A stretch of DNA of 64,000 nt from Nitrosopumilus cobalaminigenes (GTDB taxonomy: Archaea > Thermoproteota > Nitrososphaeria > Nitrososphaerales > Nitrosopumilaceae), in contig NZ_CP026993.1 in the NCBI RefSeq assembly GCF_013407145.1, forward strand, positions 1,076,590-1,140,589, written 5' to 3'. How positions within the stretch are numbered: position 1 is the first letter of the stretch; every line of letters begins with the position of its first letter. The notes below the pieces were generated by a model that was not told the origin of the DNA, searched no databases, and saw nothing but the letters and a program-made list of their open reading frames with translations. The position numbers and the translations under genes were made by a program. Positions 33,628 through 43,938 of this stretch are shown here, piece after piece.

Positions 33628-34824
33628 CTAAAATCCGGCAAGAATTGGATCTGTAGGTTTCATAATTTCTCGTAACAAAATTGTAGCAAATGAGCCTCTA
33701 GACAATGAAAAATCTACAACATTACCATGTGCAGAGTAATCTGTACAATGAATTGCAGCTTGTCTAAAACCACCTTCGCTACTTACTTCTTGCATTTCTT
33801 TAATGAAGAAATCTTTTGGAGTAATTTCTTCTTGTCTCAAGATTTTAGAGATTTGAAAATCAAATCTTGTTTTTTTGTAATATGAATAGCCTACAAAGGG
33901 CAATGCCAAATTTTGATCCATTCCTTTAACATATTTCCCAATTATGCTATGATTATCAAAACAAACATCTCCAGATTCAGCCTCAAACAAATTTTCACCA
34001 TCTTGAAATGCAGAACTCAAAGACTGATTAAAAATAAAAGACTGGTAAGCTTGTATGTAAAACCGTCGCAACGAGACAGGGATTGCTCTAATTGCACGGA
34101 TAGATTCACCATGTTCAATCATTTCTTTTAGTACAATTCTTTCAATATCCATTTGAACTGGAACTTGATCAAAATATTGCTTATAGTTATTCTTATCAGA
34201 CAATTTTTCACGAATTTCGGTATTTTCTTTGGAATCATATGAAGATGTAAAAGACAAGATTAAATCGATGACTTTATCAAAATCCCTATGCAATATGGCC
34301 TTACCAATTAGATGAGTAACAGGTCTTTGAGAACCAAATCTTTGGTATCCATAAAAATTGAGAATTTTATCATGCTCTGTAAAAGATTCCAATCTATTTT
34401 GACATTCAGAGATTTTTAAAGTGAAATGATTGCCAACCATATCTTTTTTTGATAATTGTTTTTTTACAAACCCAATTTTTTCAAGGGAATATTTATCACT
34501 AGAAAAATCATCTACAGGTTTACCTTTGTGTCCGGAGCAAACGAATTGTTCTGTAATAGCTGATGCATCTTTTAACCCAAGAGATTTTAGGCGGACTCCG
34601 GTTTTTCTAAAAATTCCAGATAATGCATGGTTTGTATCAATCTTTTTCTTTTTTAGTTTGTATACAGCATATCCATCTTTATCATTGATTGATTTTGTTG
34701 CTTTATCTGAAAGTAATTCAGTTACTTTGAAATCTTCAGGTTCAACTCTAATCTTCCCTCCAATCCCATCAAACTTTGTACTGTATACAGAAATGCCAAT
34801 TTTAGAATCTATGTTAGGTATCAC
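33628..34824 (-). CDS. truD: tRNA pseudouridine synthase D
   Basis: 398 residues. Makes pseudouridine-13 in tRNA. The catalytic Asp lies in LGLKDASAITEQ (near 90-100), and NFYGYQRFGSQRPVTHLIG is the TruD RFG motif. Family length 350-430. It overlaps the upstream beta-propeller gene by four bases, an unexpected operon partner. Confidence 0.92.
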   Translation of the reverse strand: MIPNIDSKIGISVYSTKFDGIGGKIRVEPEDFKVTELLSDKATKSINDKDGYAVYKLKKKKIDTNHALSGIFRKTGVRLKSLGLKDASAITEQFVCSGHKGKPVDDFSSDKYSLEKIGFVKKQLSKKDMVGNHFTLKISECQNRLESFTEHDKILNFYGYQRFGSQRPVTHLIGKAILHRDFDKVIDLILSFTSSYDSKENTEIREKLSDKNNYKQYFDQVPVQMDIERIVLKEMIEHGESIRAIRAIPVSLRRFYIQAYQSFIFNQSLSSAFQDGENLFEAESGDVCFDNHSIIGKYVKGMDQNLALPFVGYSYYKKTRFDFQISKILRQEEITPKDFFIKEMQEVSSEGGFRQAAIHCTDYSAHGNVVDFSLSRGSFATILLREIMKPTDPILAGF

Positions 34825-36425
34825 TCTATTGTCACTGTAACATATTTGCTGATTGCAACATCAGATAATTGAGCCCCAAGTAGAACTTTGTATGTACCGG
34901 GTACTGCATCTTCAGATGCATATATTGTAAGAGAGATTGGACGGGGAGCATCAAAATCTAATTGGAATGATTCAGGATAATTCTCATTCAATTCAACATT
35001 CAAAAAGTCATGAGTGGAGGATAGAATTAACGAAACACCCATTAGATCTTTTTGAGACGTGGATGAAACTACAAAGTCAAAGTCTTTGGAATCCCCAGAA
35101 GTTAGCATCAGAACGTTTGAATCCAATTGGATTTCCAGTGGCAAAGGAATAGAAGTATCAACTACACCAATATTATTTTCAACCCATTCAGTAAACCAGA
35201 TTTTGTCACCATCAACAGTGAAATCAAAGATTTGTGCAAGACCACAATCAGCCAACATCATTCCTGTTCCAGGATCACAGTCACCCCAGTTAGGATTCTT
35301 TGAAGGTACATGGTATTCTACTAGAGATTGAGAGACAGGATCCATTACAGAGATATTATTTGCTGTTTGTTCGTTGAAAACAATTCTTCCTTGATCATCA
35401 GATTCAATCCAATAAGGTCTAGAAATAGGAGTCTTTACAATACCAGTTTGATTTCCATAGGTACTCAACAAAGGATCAGCCGTCACATATTGAATAAATT
35501 TTTCAGTCATAGGATCAAAGCTAAAGAATGATGATGAAGTAGTGTCTGCCAACCAAACAGTTCCATCTTTTCCTACAACTGCACCATTAGGAGTAAGAAG
35601 AGACACGGGTAATTGGTAGAGTTCGATAAAATCAATTAATGGAAGATATTGTTCGCCAGAAGTTGCAACAGTATTACGATATCCGTTTTGATCAAACTTT
35701 ACTAAAACTCCTCCTTGTTGAAATAGCCAATTTGTAAACCATACATTGTCGTCTTCATCTATTGCAAAGTCTGCAGTAACAGAATCATCTACAGGAGAAG
35801 GAATACTAAGATAATTTACATCCTCACCAGATTGGTTAGGATCTAAGAAAGTGAGTTTGTTTCCAGTAAAGTCATTTACAATAATTTGAGAACCATCAAT
35901 TCGTAGTTTTTGAGGTAAAGAATCACCACCCTCTGAAGGATATGCTATTCTATCATACTTTTCATCTAAAGTAGAAAACTTCCAAACAGAATCAAAAGAT
36001 TCATCAGTATACCAAATTGAGCCATCAGGAGCATAATCAATTCCCCACATCATAGAACGACCTCCAGGAGGCCACAATGGATTTTCATATTCAGTAAAGG
36101 ACTCAAAGTTTGGATCAAATTTTACTATTTTACCAGTATTAGTTTCTGCAAACCAAACATTCCCATCATAATCAGTAGTGATTGCTAACGGATTGGTACA
36201 TTCTGTAGGAATCGAATATTCTTGAACATACTTTGTAGACTTTGCATCACCTGAACCGCAGAATTGAGCTCGTTGTTCATCTGGGAAATTATCAGCAGGA
36301 GTTCCAGTAACCGAAACTTCAGGAGAATCAGAATTAGGATCCATACCAGGCATTACTAGCATAATGGTTGATGAAAGTAAAATAAATCCAAAAAATATAG
36401 TTACGATAACTCCCTTTTTCTTCAT
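34821..36425 (-). CDS. Secreted Vgb/SMP-30-like beta-propeller protein
   Basis: 534 residues: N-terminal transmembrane anchor (8-28), then repeated blades of the virginiamycin-B-lyase type (GNVWFAETNTGKIVKFDP; GSIWYTDESFDSVWKF; DNVWFTNW; GTVWLADT; KIWFTEW), and a C-terminal immunoglobulin-like domain ending YKVLLGAQLSDVAISKYV. The propeller is probably extracellular; the ligand is unknown. The call to Vgb-type is by repeat pattern and does not imply antibiotic lyase activity. Confidence 0.8.
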   Translation of the reverse strand: MKKKGVIVTIFFGFILLSSTIMLVMPGMDPNSDSPEVSVTGTPADNFPDEQRAQFCGSGDAKSTKYVQEYSIPTECTNPLAITTDYDGNVWFAETNTGKIVKFDPNFESFTEYENPLWPPGGRSMMWGIDYAPDGSIWYTDESFDSVWKFSTLDEKYDRIAYPSEGGDSLPQKLRIDGSQIIVNDFTGNKLTFLDPNQSGEDVNYLSIPSPVDDSVTADFAIDEDDNVWFTNWLFQQGGVLVKFDQNGYRNTVATSGEQYLPLIDFIELYQLPVSLLTPNGAVVGKDGTVWLADTTSSSFFSFDPMTEKFIQYVTADPLLSTYGNQTGIVKTPISRPYWIESDDQGRIVFNEQTANNISVMDPVSQSLVEYHVPSKNPNWGDCDPGTGMMLADCGLAQIFDFTVDGDKIWFTEWVENNIGVVDTSIPLPLEIQLDSNVLMLTSGDSKDFDFVVSSTSQKDLMGVSLILSSTHDFLNVELNENYPESFQLDFDAPRPISLTIYASEDAVPGTYKVLLGAQLSDVAISKYVTVTIE

Positions 36426-36472
36426 ATTACAAAAAATATGAAGCCTTGTTATATCTTATTCCAAGAATCAGA

Positions 36473-36826
36473 TTATAGTAATTTAAGATCTCCAGTAATT
36501 TTATCAATTAAATTTTCTGGGGCAGGTCCTATAGAGATGCAAGTTGTGGTTCCAGGAGCTAACTGAGTGTGGCCAGCATCAGAAACTTCAGACCAAGGTA
36601 GATTAAGTTCAATTGCACCTCTTTTCACTTCTTGTAATTCTTTAATTCCAGAAACTTTGACAACTACTTTTTCTTGTCCTCCCCACCATTGACTGAACCA
36701 TTCAGGGTGTGATTTTCTCACATGTTCTGCACCAAGAACACAAGCATGACCTACTTGTGCAGCAATCTTCCCTTTACCCATATCAAGATCAGTTCTAACG
36801 ACTATCACTTGTTTGATGTCCCCCAT
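36473..36826 (-). CDS. pth2: Peptidyl-tRNA hydrolase 2
   Basis: 117 residues. Frees tRNA from aborted peptidyl-tRNA. Signature strands VIVVRTDLDMGKGKIAAQVG(H)A near 6-28 and VSDAGHTQLAPGTTTCISIGPA carry the conserved Lys, Asp and Thr-rich loop. The size is typical of archaeal and eukaryotic Pth2. Confidence 0.95.
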   Translation of the reverse strand: MGDIKQVIVVRTDLDMGKGKIAAQVGHACVLGAEHVRKSHPEWFSQWWGGQEKVVVKVSGIKELQEVKRGAIELNLPWSEVSDAGHTQLAPGTTTCISIGPAPENLIDKITGDLKLL

Positions 36827-36892
36827 AATATAATCAAAAATAGGCTTAATGAAAAACTTTTGAATTAAATAATTGACAAAGAAACAAAATCT

Positions 36893-38029
36893 GTGAACTT
36901 TGACGTAGTGGTTGCTGGAGGAAGTGTTGCAGGATTACTCTGTGCCAGAGAAATTGCAGGAAAAGGCTTCACCGTTCTAGTAATTGAAGAAGATTATGAA
37001 ATTGGAACTCCAGAACATTGTGGTGGATTAGTAAGCTTATCAGGACTAGAAGAACTTGGAGTGATACCTTTTAGAAAGACTTTTGATCACATGATAGAGT
37101 CAGCAGAAATCAGTTCTCCAAATGGCAAGAGTTTTACAATTAATTCAAAAAATCAAAAAGTAATCGAAATTAGTAGAAGAGAATTAGATAAACAGATTGC
37201 ATTTCAAGCTCAAAAAAATGGTGCAGTCATTAAAGTCAGAACAAGTTTTCAAGAAATTACAGATTCAGGGATTAGAACTAATGAAGAAAAAATTGATTGT
37301 AAATTATTTGTAGATGCAAGAGGAGTATCATCATTAATTCACAAAGATAGAACAGGGATTTTATCATCTGCTCAATATGAAATCTATGCAAATTGGATTA
37401 AGAAAGGTAAAGTTGAAGTAATTTTTGACCAAGAAAAATATCCAAGTTTTTTTGCCTGGATCATTCCATCAGGAGAAGGTAAAGGAAAGGTAGGAGTTGC
37501 AGGAAGAGGAATCAAAGTTGCAAACACATTAGATAATATTCTAAATGAACGTGGAGGATTTTCAACGATAAGAAAGATTTTTGCTCCAATTTGGATTAAA
37601 GGTCCTATCAAAAATTTTGTTGAAGGTAAAACAATAATCATAGGAGATGCAGCAGGGCAAGCAAAACCAACTACTGCAGGAGGTATATTCACTAGTGGGA
37701 TGGGCGGAGTATATGCAGGACAAGCAATTTCAGAATTTTTGAAATCCAACAAGAGAGAAGATTTGGAACAATATCAAAAAAAATGGACTGCAAGATTTGG
37801 AAAAGAATTTGAGAAACAAGTACTAGCAAGAAAAATTTTAGAAAGAATTGATAACAATACAATCAATAAATTATTTGAAACAATAACTCCCGATATCATA
37901 AATGAGATTTCAGAAAAAGATGATTTTGATTTTCACACAGGTTCAATTGTAAAATTATTGGGATTGAAAGGATCTATCAAAACTGCTCAAACCCTAATTG
38001 GCGGAGAAATTAAAAAATTACTTAGTTAG
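36893..38029 (+). CDS. Geranylgeranyl reductase family protein
   Basis: 378 residues, FAD-dependent. N-terminal FDVVVAGGSVAGLLCAREIA binds ADP; PEHCGGLVS and the second FAD motif IIIGDAAGQAKPTTAGGI are typical. The enzyme saturates isoprenoid chains of archaeal membrane lipids (digeranylgeranylglycerophospholipid reductase) or of quinones. GTG start. Single gene. Confidence 0.9.
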   Translation: MNFDVVVAGGSVAGLLCAREIAGKGFTVLVIEEDYEIGTPEHCGGLVSLSGLEELGVIPFRKTFDHMIESAEISSPNGKSFTINSKNQKVIEISRRELDKQIAFQAQKNGAVIKVRTSFQEITDSGIRTNEEKIDCKLFVDARGVSSLIHKDRTGILSSAQYEIYANWIKKGKVEVIFDQEKYPSFFAWIIPSGEGKGKVGVAGRGIKVANTLDNILNERGGFSTIRKIFAPIWIKGPIKNFVEGKTIIIGDAAGQAKPTTAGGIFTSGMGGVYAGQAISEFLKSNKREDLEQYQKKWTARFGKEFEKQVLARKILERIDNNTINKLFETITPDIINEISEKDDFDFHTGSIVKLLGLKGSIKTAQTLIGGEIKKLLS

Positions 38030-38051
38030 ATTGTGCTTAATTTCTAAGGAA

Positions 38052-38060
38052 GGTATAAAT
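38052..38060 (+). promoter_or_regulatory. TATA box deciding the zinc-finger gene start
   Basis: GGTATAAAT, centred 27 bases before ATG 38083. It argues against the upstream ATG at 38059, which lies inside the box. Confidence 0.55.
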
Positions 38061-38082
38061 GATGTTTACAGAAAATCGGGGT

Positions 38083-38262
38083 ATGTCTTCTACTATTTCA
38101 TTACCGACATGTAGTTGCTGTCACAGACATATTATGCCTAATGATAAATGTGTAAAATTCAATTGCCCTAGTTGTGGCGCAGATTTGATGTGGAGATGTC
38201 AAAGTTGCAGAGAAGCAGCAAGAAACTATACTTGTTCTTCATGTAACTTTACAGGACCTTAG
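38083..38262 (+). CDS. Small zinc-finger protein, HVO_2753-like
   Basis: 59 residues with CSCCHRHI, FNCPSCGADLMWRC, QSCRE and YTCSSCNF, giving two zinc sites. This mini-protein is typically found next to the archaeal EF-1beta gene, as here (3 bases before it). The leaderless ATG at 38083 is chosen from the TATA position. Confidence 0.85.
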   Translation: MSSTISLPTCSCCHRHIMPNDKCVKFNCPSCGADLMWRCQSCREAARNYTCSSCNFTGP

Positions 38263-38265
38263 AAA

Positions 38266-38547
38266 ATGACTCAATTACTATTCATAACAAAAATTCTACC
38301 TGAAGGAATGGAAGTAGATTTAGATAAATTAGCTGAGACAATAAAATCTTCATTACCTGCAGATATGTCAATGAAAAGACATGCAAAAGAGCCACTTGCA
38401 TTTGGATTAGAATGCATCAAAGCAGAATTTGTAATAGAAGATAAAGAAGGTCAAAGTGATGCTCTAGAGAACGCAATAAGAGGAACTGACGGTGTAAGTG
38501 AGTTTGAAGTTCTCAACATGAGTAGAATGTCAGTTGACATGAAATAG
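38266..38547 (+). CDS. ef1b: Elongation factor 1-beta
   Basis: 93 residues. Nucleotide exchange factor of aEF-1alpha during translation. [20 protein letters not shown] and [18 protein letters not shown] are the conserved family strands. Same transcript as the upstream zinc finger; Cdc48 follows 8 bases downstream. Confidence 0.93.
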   Translation: MTQLLFITKILPEGMEVDLDKLAETIKSSLPADMSMKRHAKEPLAFGLECIKAEFVIEDKEGQSDALENAIRGTDGVSEFEVLNMSRMSVDMK

Positions 38548-38555
38548 GTGATTTT

Positions 38556-40724
38556 TTGGCACGCAAAGAAGAACCTTTGCAAATGAGAATTGGAGAAGCA
38601 AAACAACGAGACGTAGGAAAGAAACGTGCTCGAATTGGTCCAGAAGCCATGGATTTTCTCAAGGTTACACCAGGAGACATTATTGAAGTGATGGGTTCAA
38701 GATCAAGTTGTGCAGTTGTTTGGCCAGTTGATGAAGATGAAAAATTACCAGACATCATTAGAGTCGATGGACAAACAAGAAAAAATGTGGGGGCATCACT
38801 AAATGATTTTGTTAAAATTAGAAAAGTGACATCAAAGTTTGCAAAAACAGTTTCCTTAACTCCAGTAAATGATTCAGTTACTGTCGATAAAGAATTTACA
38901 GATTTTGTTAAAAATAGATTGAAAGGATTACCAATTACACATGGGGATGAAATTTCAGTTATGATTTTAGGAAATTCCATGGACTTTAAGATATCCAAGA
39001 CAACGCCCAAAGGAGTTGTAAAAATAGATCGTACAACAAATCTTAACATTTCAACTGAAACATCAGTCGATAGAAAAGTTCGAGTAACCTATGAGGAAGT
39101 TGGAGGATTGAGACAAGAAGTTAAAGCAATGCGAGAAATTGTAGAGTTGCCATTAAAACATCCAGAGTTATTTGCAAGACTTGGAATCGAACCACATAGT
39201 GGAATTTTACTTTACGGGCCACCAGGATGTGGAAAAACACTACTTGCAAAAGTTATGGCAAGCGAATCAGAAGCAAACATGTTCCCAATTAACGGTCCAG
39301 AAATAATGAACAAGTATTATGGAGAAACAGAAGCTAAACTTAGAGATATTTTCAAAGAAGCAAAAGACAATTCTCCAAGTATAATTTTCATAGATGAAAT
39401 TGATGCTATTGCACCAAAAAGAGAAGAAGCATACGGAGATGTAGAAAAAAGAGTTGTTGCACAACTATTAGCATTAATGGACGGTCTAAATGATAGAGGA
39501 AACGTAATAGTTCTTGGAGCTACAAACAGACCAGACAGTGTAGATCCAGCACTTAGAAGGCCAGGAAGATTCGATAGAGAGTTTGAGATTTCAGTACCTA
39601 ATGAAGATGGAAGGTTAGAGATTCTTGAAATTCATACAAGAGGAATGCCAATTAGTGAAGATATTGATTTGAAAGACTTGTCATCAGAATTGCACGGATA
39701 TACTGGTGCAGACATCAAGTCACTTTGTAGAGAAGCTGCTCTAAAATCAATAAGAAGATATCTTCCAGAAATTGATTTAGAAACTGAAAAAATTCCTTCA
39801 GAAGTTTTACAATCAATGCAAATCAAATTAATCGATTTTTACGATGCAATGCACGAAGTGGTCCCTACAGCAATGAGGGAATTTTATGTTGAAAGACCAA
39901 AAGTATGGTGGCAAGATGTGGGAGGACTAGAGGAGATAAAAAAATCATTGACAGATAATCTAATCATGGCAATGAAAGAGCCATCAAAATTTACCAAAAT
40001 GGGAATTAAACCACCAAAAGGAGCTTTGATTTACGGGCCACCAGGATGTGGAAAAACGTTGCTTGGTAGAGCCTTAGCTACAGAAACAGGTGCAAATATG
40101 ATTTTAGTTAGAGGTCCCGAAATTCTTTCAAAATGGCTGGGCGAATCTGAAAAAGGAATCAGAGAGATTTTCAGAAAAGCAAAAGCATCCTCTCCATGTG
40201 TTGTAATTTTTGATGAATTAGATTCCATAGCAAAATCAAAATCAGGTGAAGGAGGATCTAGTGAGACGATTCTCAGTCAACTACTTACAGAGATAGAAGA
40301 AGGAATCTCATCACGAGTAGTCGTTATAGGAATCACAAATAGACCAGATGTTTTAGATAATTCCCTTCTAAGAACAGGAAGATTAGATTTAGTGTTGTAT
40401 GTAGCCCCTCCAGATGAAAAAGGTAGATTAGAGATTATCAAAATTCTTACAAGAAAGATGCCATTAGCTAGTGATGTGAAATTGCAAGAGATTGCAGTAG
40501 CAACACAGAATTATAGTGGATCTGATTTAGCAGCACTTTGTAGAGAAGCAGCAGTTGAAGCAATGAGAAACAATTCTGCAAAAATATCTAGTCATGACTT
40601 TGCAAATAGTTTGAAACAAGTCAGACCATCCATCACAAAAGAGGTAGACCAGTGGTACAATACAGTGAAGGAAAGTATATCTAACGTTGTGCCAAAGTCA
40701 GGGGATAAAACATTCTACGGATAA
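38556..40724 (+). CDS. cdc48: Cdc48/VCP-type AAA ATPase
   Basis: 722 residues: double-psi barrel N domain (about 1-180), D1 with Walker [13 protein letters not shown] from 221, and D2 with [12 protein letters not shown] from 494; Walker [13 protein letters not shown] and [12 protein letters not shown]. Uses ATP to unfold proteins. The last residues are TFYG, a hydrophobic-Tyr-x (HbYX) end known to dock AAA rings on the 20S proteasome. The frame begins at TTG 38556 ([10 protein letters not shown]), 8 bases after the EF-1beta stop. Confidence 0.95.
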   Translation: MARKEEPLQMRIGEAKQRDVGKKRARIGPEAMDFLKVTPGDIIEVMGSRSSCAVVWPVDEDEKLPDIIRVDGQTRKNVGASLNDFVKIRKVTSKFAKTVSLTPVNDSVTVDKEFTDFVKNRLKGLPITHGDEISVMILGNSMDFKISKTTPKGVVKIDRTTNLNISTETSVDRKVRVTYEEVGGLRQEVKAMREIVELPLKHPELFARLGIEPHSGILLYGPPGCGKTLLAKVMASESEANMFPINGPEIMNKYYGETEAKLRDIFKEAKDNSPSIIFIDEIDAIAPKREEAYGDVEKRVVAQLLALMDGLNDRGNVIVLGATNRPDSVDPALRRPGRFDREFEISVPNEDGRLEILEIHTRGMPISEDIDLKDLSSELHGYTGADIKSLCREAALKSIRRYLPEIDLETEKIPSEVLQSMQIKLIDFYDAMHEVVPTAMREFYVERPKVWWQDVGGLEEIKKSLTDNLIMAMKEPSKFTKMGIKPPKGALIYGPPGCGKTLLGRALATETGANMILVRGPEILSKWLGESEKGIREIFRKAKASSPCVVIFDELDSIAKSKSGEGGSSETILSQLLTEIEEGISSRVVVIGITNRPDVLDNSLLRTGRLDLVLYVAPPDEKGRLEIIKILTRKMPLASDVKLQEIAVATQNYSGSDLAALCREAAVEAMRNNSAKISSHDFANSLKQVRPSITKEVDQWYNTVKESISNVVPKSGDKTFYG

Positions 40725-40726
40725 AA

Positions 40727-41023
40727 ATGGCAATACCAATCAGAAACACTGTATTTGATAAGATAAAAGAAGCAAATCGCTTGACGGACGTTGAACTTTT
40801 CAAAAGTTTAGTCAAAGATGGACATGTAATTGCAGAAGATAGATTTAACAAAATTCTGTTAGATTTAGAAATTTTGGGCCTCATAACTGTCTCATGGGTT
40901 ACCAAAGATGAACGTAGAATTGAAATCGTAGTGGTTGAAAAACCAGTTGATGAAATCAAAGAACAAGTAAAGGAAACTGAAGAAAGAGATTATGAAGCTA
41001 GTTTCCCTGGTGCGGATAAATAA
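40727..41023 (+). CDS. Winged-helix-like hypothetical protein, 98 aa
   Basis: Starts 2 bases after Cdc48. The middle, LFKSLVKDGHVIAEDRFNKI and LDLEILGLITVSW, looks like a winged helix of the archaeal transcription-factor type; the tail is acidic. It may be a partner of Cdc48 or a small DNA-binding protein. Confidence 0.6.
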   Translation: MAIPIRNTVFDKIKEANRLTDVELFKSLVKDGHVIAEDRFNKILLDLEILGLITVSWVTKDERRIEIVVVEKPVDEIKEQVKETEERDYEASFPGADK

Positions 41024-41026
41024 TTC

Positions 41027-41914
41027 CTAAAACAAAGGAAAATGAAATGCTGCATCTAATGCAACAGCTACAAAAATTATTGTGAGATAAGGAGCAGTTA
41101 CTTTGTATGCTTTCCATGCAAATTCAGATGTAGGGTTCTTTGTAAGTTTGTAATGATAAACAAGCATCAATCCTCCAGAAACAATTGCAATCACAGTATA
41201 AACAACTCCCATTCCATCTGGAATAAATGAAAGTATCAAAGAATACGGAATTAAAATTAATGTATTTCCTAAAATGAATTTGGATGTTTTTTGCATTCCA
41301 ATAACTACTGGAAGCATTGGAACTTCAGCTTGTGCATATTCATCTTTGATTTTCATTGCAAGACACCAAAAATGAGATGGAGTCCATACAAACACCAAGA
41401 AACCAACTAGAAATCCTAACAAGTCCATACTACCAGTTGCTGCTGCCCATCCTGCCCAAGCAGCTGCACTACCAGCAATACCACCAATTACAATGTTTGA
41501 AGTATTTCTTCTTTTGAGCCAAACGGTGTAAATTATAACATATGAAAAAATACCAACTGCAATAAAAAATGCAGATACTGCGTTTAATGCAAAGAATCCG
41601 TAGATTACAGAAATACAGCTTACAGCAATACCATAAATTAACACATTAGATGCGGCCATACGTCCAGAAGGGATTGGTCTAGTGCTGGTCCTAGTCATTT
41701 TAGGATCAATATCTTTATCATAATAGTGATTTAGAGCACTTGAACCTGCAGATGCCAATGCACCTGCGACGATAATATGCAAATAAAACCAATAATCAAG
41801 TTCAGGAGCGCCTGGAACTAGTTTACTTGCAGCATACATGGATGTAACTGCAGTGATTACTAACAGAACAACAATTCGGGGTTTGGATATCTCCAATATT
41901 TCATTAAATCCCAA
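41027..41914 (-). CDS. ctaB: Haem O synthase (protoheme IX farnesyltransferase)
   Basis: 295 residues, UbiA-family membrane prenyltransferase with about eight helices. The Asp-rich motif NHYYDKDIDPKMTRTSTRPI (near 63-82) binds the prenyl diphosphate and metal. It makes haem O for terminal haem-copper oxidases. Divergent from the membrane cupredoxin gene, as expected for respiratory genes. Confidence 0.93.
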   Translation of the reverse strand: MGFNEILEISKPRIVVLLVITAVTSMYAASKLVPGAPELDYWFYLHIIVAGALASAGSSALNHYYDKDIDPKMTRTSTRPIPSGRMAASNVLIYGIAVSCISVIYGFFALNAVSAFFIAVGIFSYVIIYTVWLKRRNTSNIVIGGIAGSAAAWAGWAAATGSMDLLGFLVGFLVFVWTPSHFWCLAMKIKDEYAQAEVPMLPVVIGMQKTSKFILGNTLILIPYSLILSFIPDGMGVVYTVIAIVSGGLMLVYHYKLTKNPTSEFAWKAYKVTAPYLTIIFVAVALDAAFHFPLF

Positions 41915-42012
41915 TTCAATCTATCCTATTCCAAAGCCATTTAATTTCTTCGTCCATGTGATCTCATGTATTTCGCAAGGAATAAGTATCTCAGTCCTAT
42001 CAGCTATCTTAA

Positions 42013-43104
42013 ATGAGTAATTGGGACCTCATGATGCCGGGAATGGGACTAACCTCTATAGGGTTAGCTGGTCTTGTATTATCCTATGCAGGCATCGCAC
42101 ACACATTCATTGATGGCATGCATGCTCTAACAGGCCTTACAATGTTTGTAGGGTTGATTTTCCTAGCAGCAGGTATTCTAGATGGAGGGGTTTCAACCAG
42201 TAATAGAGCCAAAGCTACGACTTTGGTAATTTTGTCCATATCCTTAGGATTCGGAATGTATGCTATGGTAATGAACACATCAAACTATACAGTAACTATT
42301 GCAGGAATTTTAATGGCAATTGCCTTCCCTGCAATTATAATTTCATATCTATACATGAAACATCCAACAGTAGCAAAACCAATTGGAGCAATTGTTTCAC
42401 TGGCAGCTGCTACAGGTATTATCATGTGGGTATCATTTGGTATTTTCTCAGCGCCTGACACATACATGATTCCTCAAGCAGTAGTTGATGAACCAGCAGA
42501 AGATCTTACACCATCAGGACCAATATTTGTAATTGAAATTCTTGCGGACTCAACAATAGAAGGAAATCCAGATTATGATCCAGATGTTGCAACGGTATCA
42601 CAAGGGCATGTAATAGAATGGACTAACGCAGATACACTTCCACACACTGTTACAAGTTCTGTAGATGTTGGAGATACTTTTGACTCAGGAATGATTGGAG
42701 CAGGTGAAGTTTACACTTTAGATACAAATGATTTGGAAGCAGGTGAATACGAATACTTTTGTGTAGTCCATCCATGGATGGTTGCAACATTAATCATTGA
42801 AGCACCAACAGAACCAATTAAAGTTTTGATTCCAGAAGGAGCAGCAATTCCAGCAGATGATCAATTATACTATGACCCAACAGTTCTAGATATTTCAGTT
42901 GGAACTACAGTAATTTGGGATAATGTAGACAACACAATGCACACAGCATCATCAGGTACACCTGACGCAGGATTGGATGGAGTGTTTGACTCAGATATAA
43001 TGTCTGCAGGAGATACTTTTGAATTTACATTTAATAACGCAGGAAGTTACGATTACTATTGTATTTTACATCCTTGGATGGTCGGAACAGTTAACGTAGA
43101 ATAG
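42013..43104 (+). CDS. Membrane protein with two extracellular cupredoxin domains
   Basis: 363 residues. Five transmembrane helices occupy about 1-150. Two plastocyanin-type domains follow: the first has HTVTSS and YFCVVHPWM (Cys, His, Met ligands), the second HTASSG and YYCILHPWM. Likely an electron carrier in the copper-based respiration of ammonia oxidisers; two blue-copper sites on a membrane module could pass electrons to the terminal oxidase. The exact partner is inferred. Confidence 0.85.
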   Translation: MSNWDLMMPGMGLTSIGLAGLVLSYAGIAHTFIDGMHALTGLTMFVGLIFLAAGILDGGVSTSNRAKATTLVILSISLGFGMYAMVMNTSNYTVTIAGILMAIAFPAIIISYLYMKHPTVAKPIGAIVSLAAATGIIMWVSFGIFSAPDTYMIPQAVVDEPAEDLTPSGPIFVIEILADSTIEGNPDYDPDVATVSQGHVIEWTNADTLPHTVTSSVDVGDTFDSGMIGAGEVYTLDTNDLEAGEYEYFCVVHPWMVATLIIEAPTEPIKVLIPEGAAIPADDQLYYDPTVLDISVGTTVIWDNVDNTMHTASSGTPDAGLDGVFDSDIMSAGDTFEFTFNNAGSYDYYCILHPWMVGTVNVE

Positions 43105-43106
43105 AT

Positions 43107-43499
43107 TTGCAGAAAATCAAACTATCTCAAACACATAAAAAAATTCTAACTGAACATGCTCAAAAAGATGAACCAAATGAATCATGTGCAATACTATTTG
43201 GAAAAGACAATACAGTGTCAGAGATTTTCTTAACAGAGAACATTGAGAAATCTCCAGTGAATTTTACTATATCAAATGATGAATTAATTGAGGCATACAA
43301 AATAGCTGAAGAGAAAAAAATGGAAGTCATGGGTATTTTTCACTCACATCCAAATTCTGAAGCATATCCATCAAATACAGATAAAAAATTCATGCAGGGG
43401 AATCCAGTGGTTTGGATAATCTATTCAGGAACAAATGAAGATTTTAGAGGATATACTCTTGAATCAGACATTCAGGAAATTTTAGTAGAATTTAGTTAA
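43107..43499 (+). CDS. JAMM/MPN+ metalloprotease (Mov34 family), TTG start
   Basis: 130 residues. The JAMM motif HSHPNSEAYPSNTD has the required His-x-His-x7-Ser-x2-Asp, with the upstream Glu in NESCAILFG. In archaea such enzymes cleave ubiquitin-like SAMP conjugates or process sulphur-carrier proteins. Starts 2 bases after the cupredoxin gene's stop, hence co-transcribed. Confidence 0.85.
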   Translation: MQKIKLSQTHKKILTEHAQKDEPNESCAILFGKDNTVSEIFLTENIEKSPVNFTISNDELIEAYKIAEEKKMEVMGIFHSHPNSEAYPSNTDKKFMQGNPVVWIIYSGTNEDFRGYTLESDIQEILVEFS

Positions 43500-43500
43500 T

Positions 43501-43890
43501 TCAAGATTTTAAGCTAAAGGTGGCGTGTTCACTATGTGCATTTTCTAAAATAGATTTGTCTGGAGAAATTATTTTTCCAATTATATTTACAGGTGATGCA
43601 GGAGTAATTTCCCCAGGATTTCCAATAGGAGTAGGACCATAAAACAAGCAGATTGCTTTTCCCGTTGGCCAGTATGCCACATCATTTAATTCGACAGGAG
43701 ACTTTGCATTTTCCTCAGGTTGTGAGACAGGGGATTTTGAAGTGTAAATTTCATCTCCCCACACATTAAGTTCAACAGTGAAAGGCAACTTTTCAATAAA
43801 CTCATGCACGGTATTTGGAGAATCTTTATCATCTAATTCTAATGATATGTTTGAAGAGTGTGAGATTTCTATAATTACAGAATATTTCAT
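43501..43890 (-). CDS. Cyclophilin-like fold protein (TM1367 type)
   Basis: 129 residues: ELNVWGDEIYTSKSP, AYWPTGKAICLFYGPTPIG and LENAHSEHATFSL are typical of the cyclophilin-like domain family. Prolyl isomerase activity is not established for these. Stops one base from the convergent JAMM gene. Confidence 0.8.
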   Translation of the reverse strand: MKYSVIIEISHSSNISLELDDKDSPNTVHEFIEKLPFTVELNVWGDEIYTSKSPVSQPEENAKSPVELNDVAYWPTGKAICLFYGPTPIGNPGEITPASPVNIIGKIISPDKSILENAHSEHATFSLKS

Positions 43891-43938
43891 GATTTACCAT
43901 GATCTTTGAATTAAATATCCCTTTTTTTAATTACAATC

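Noticed and set aside
38513-39049. Minus-strand ORF of 178 codons
   Set aside because: Lies wholly opposite the Cdc48 N domain, with no recognisable protein features.
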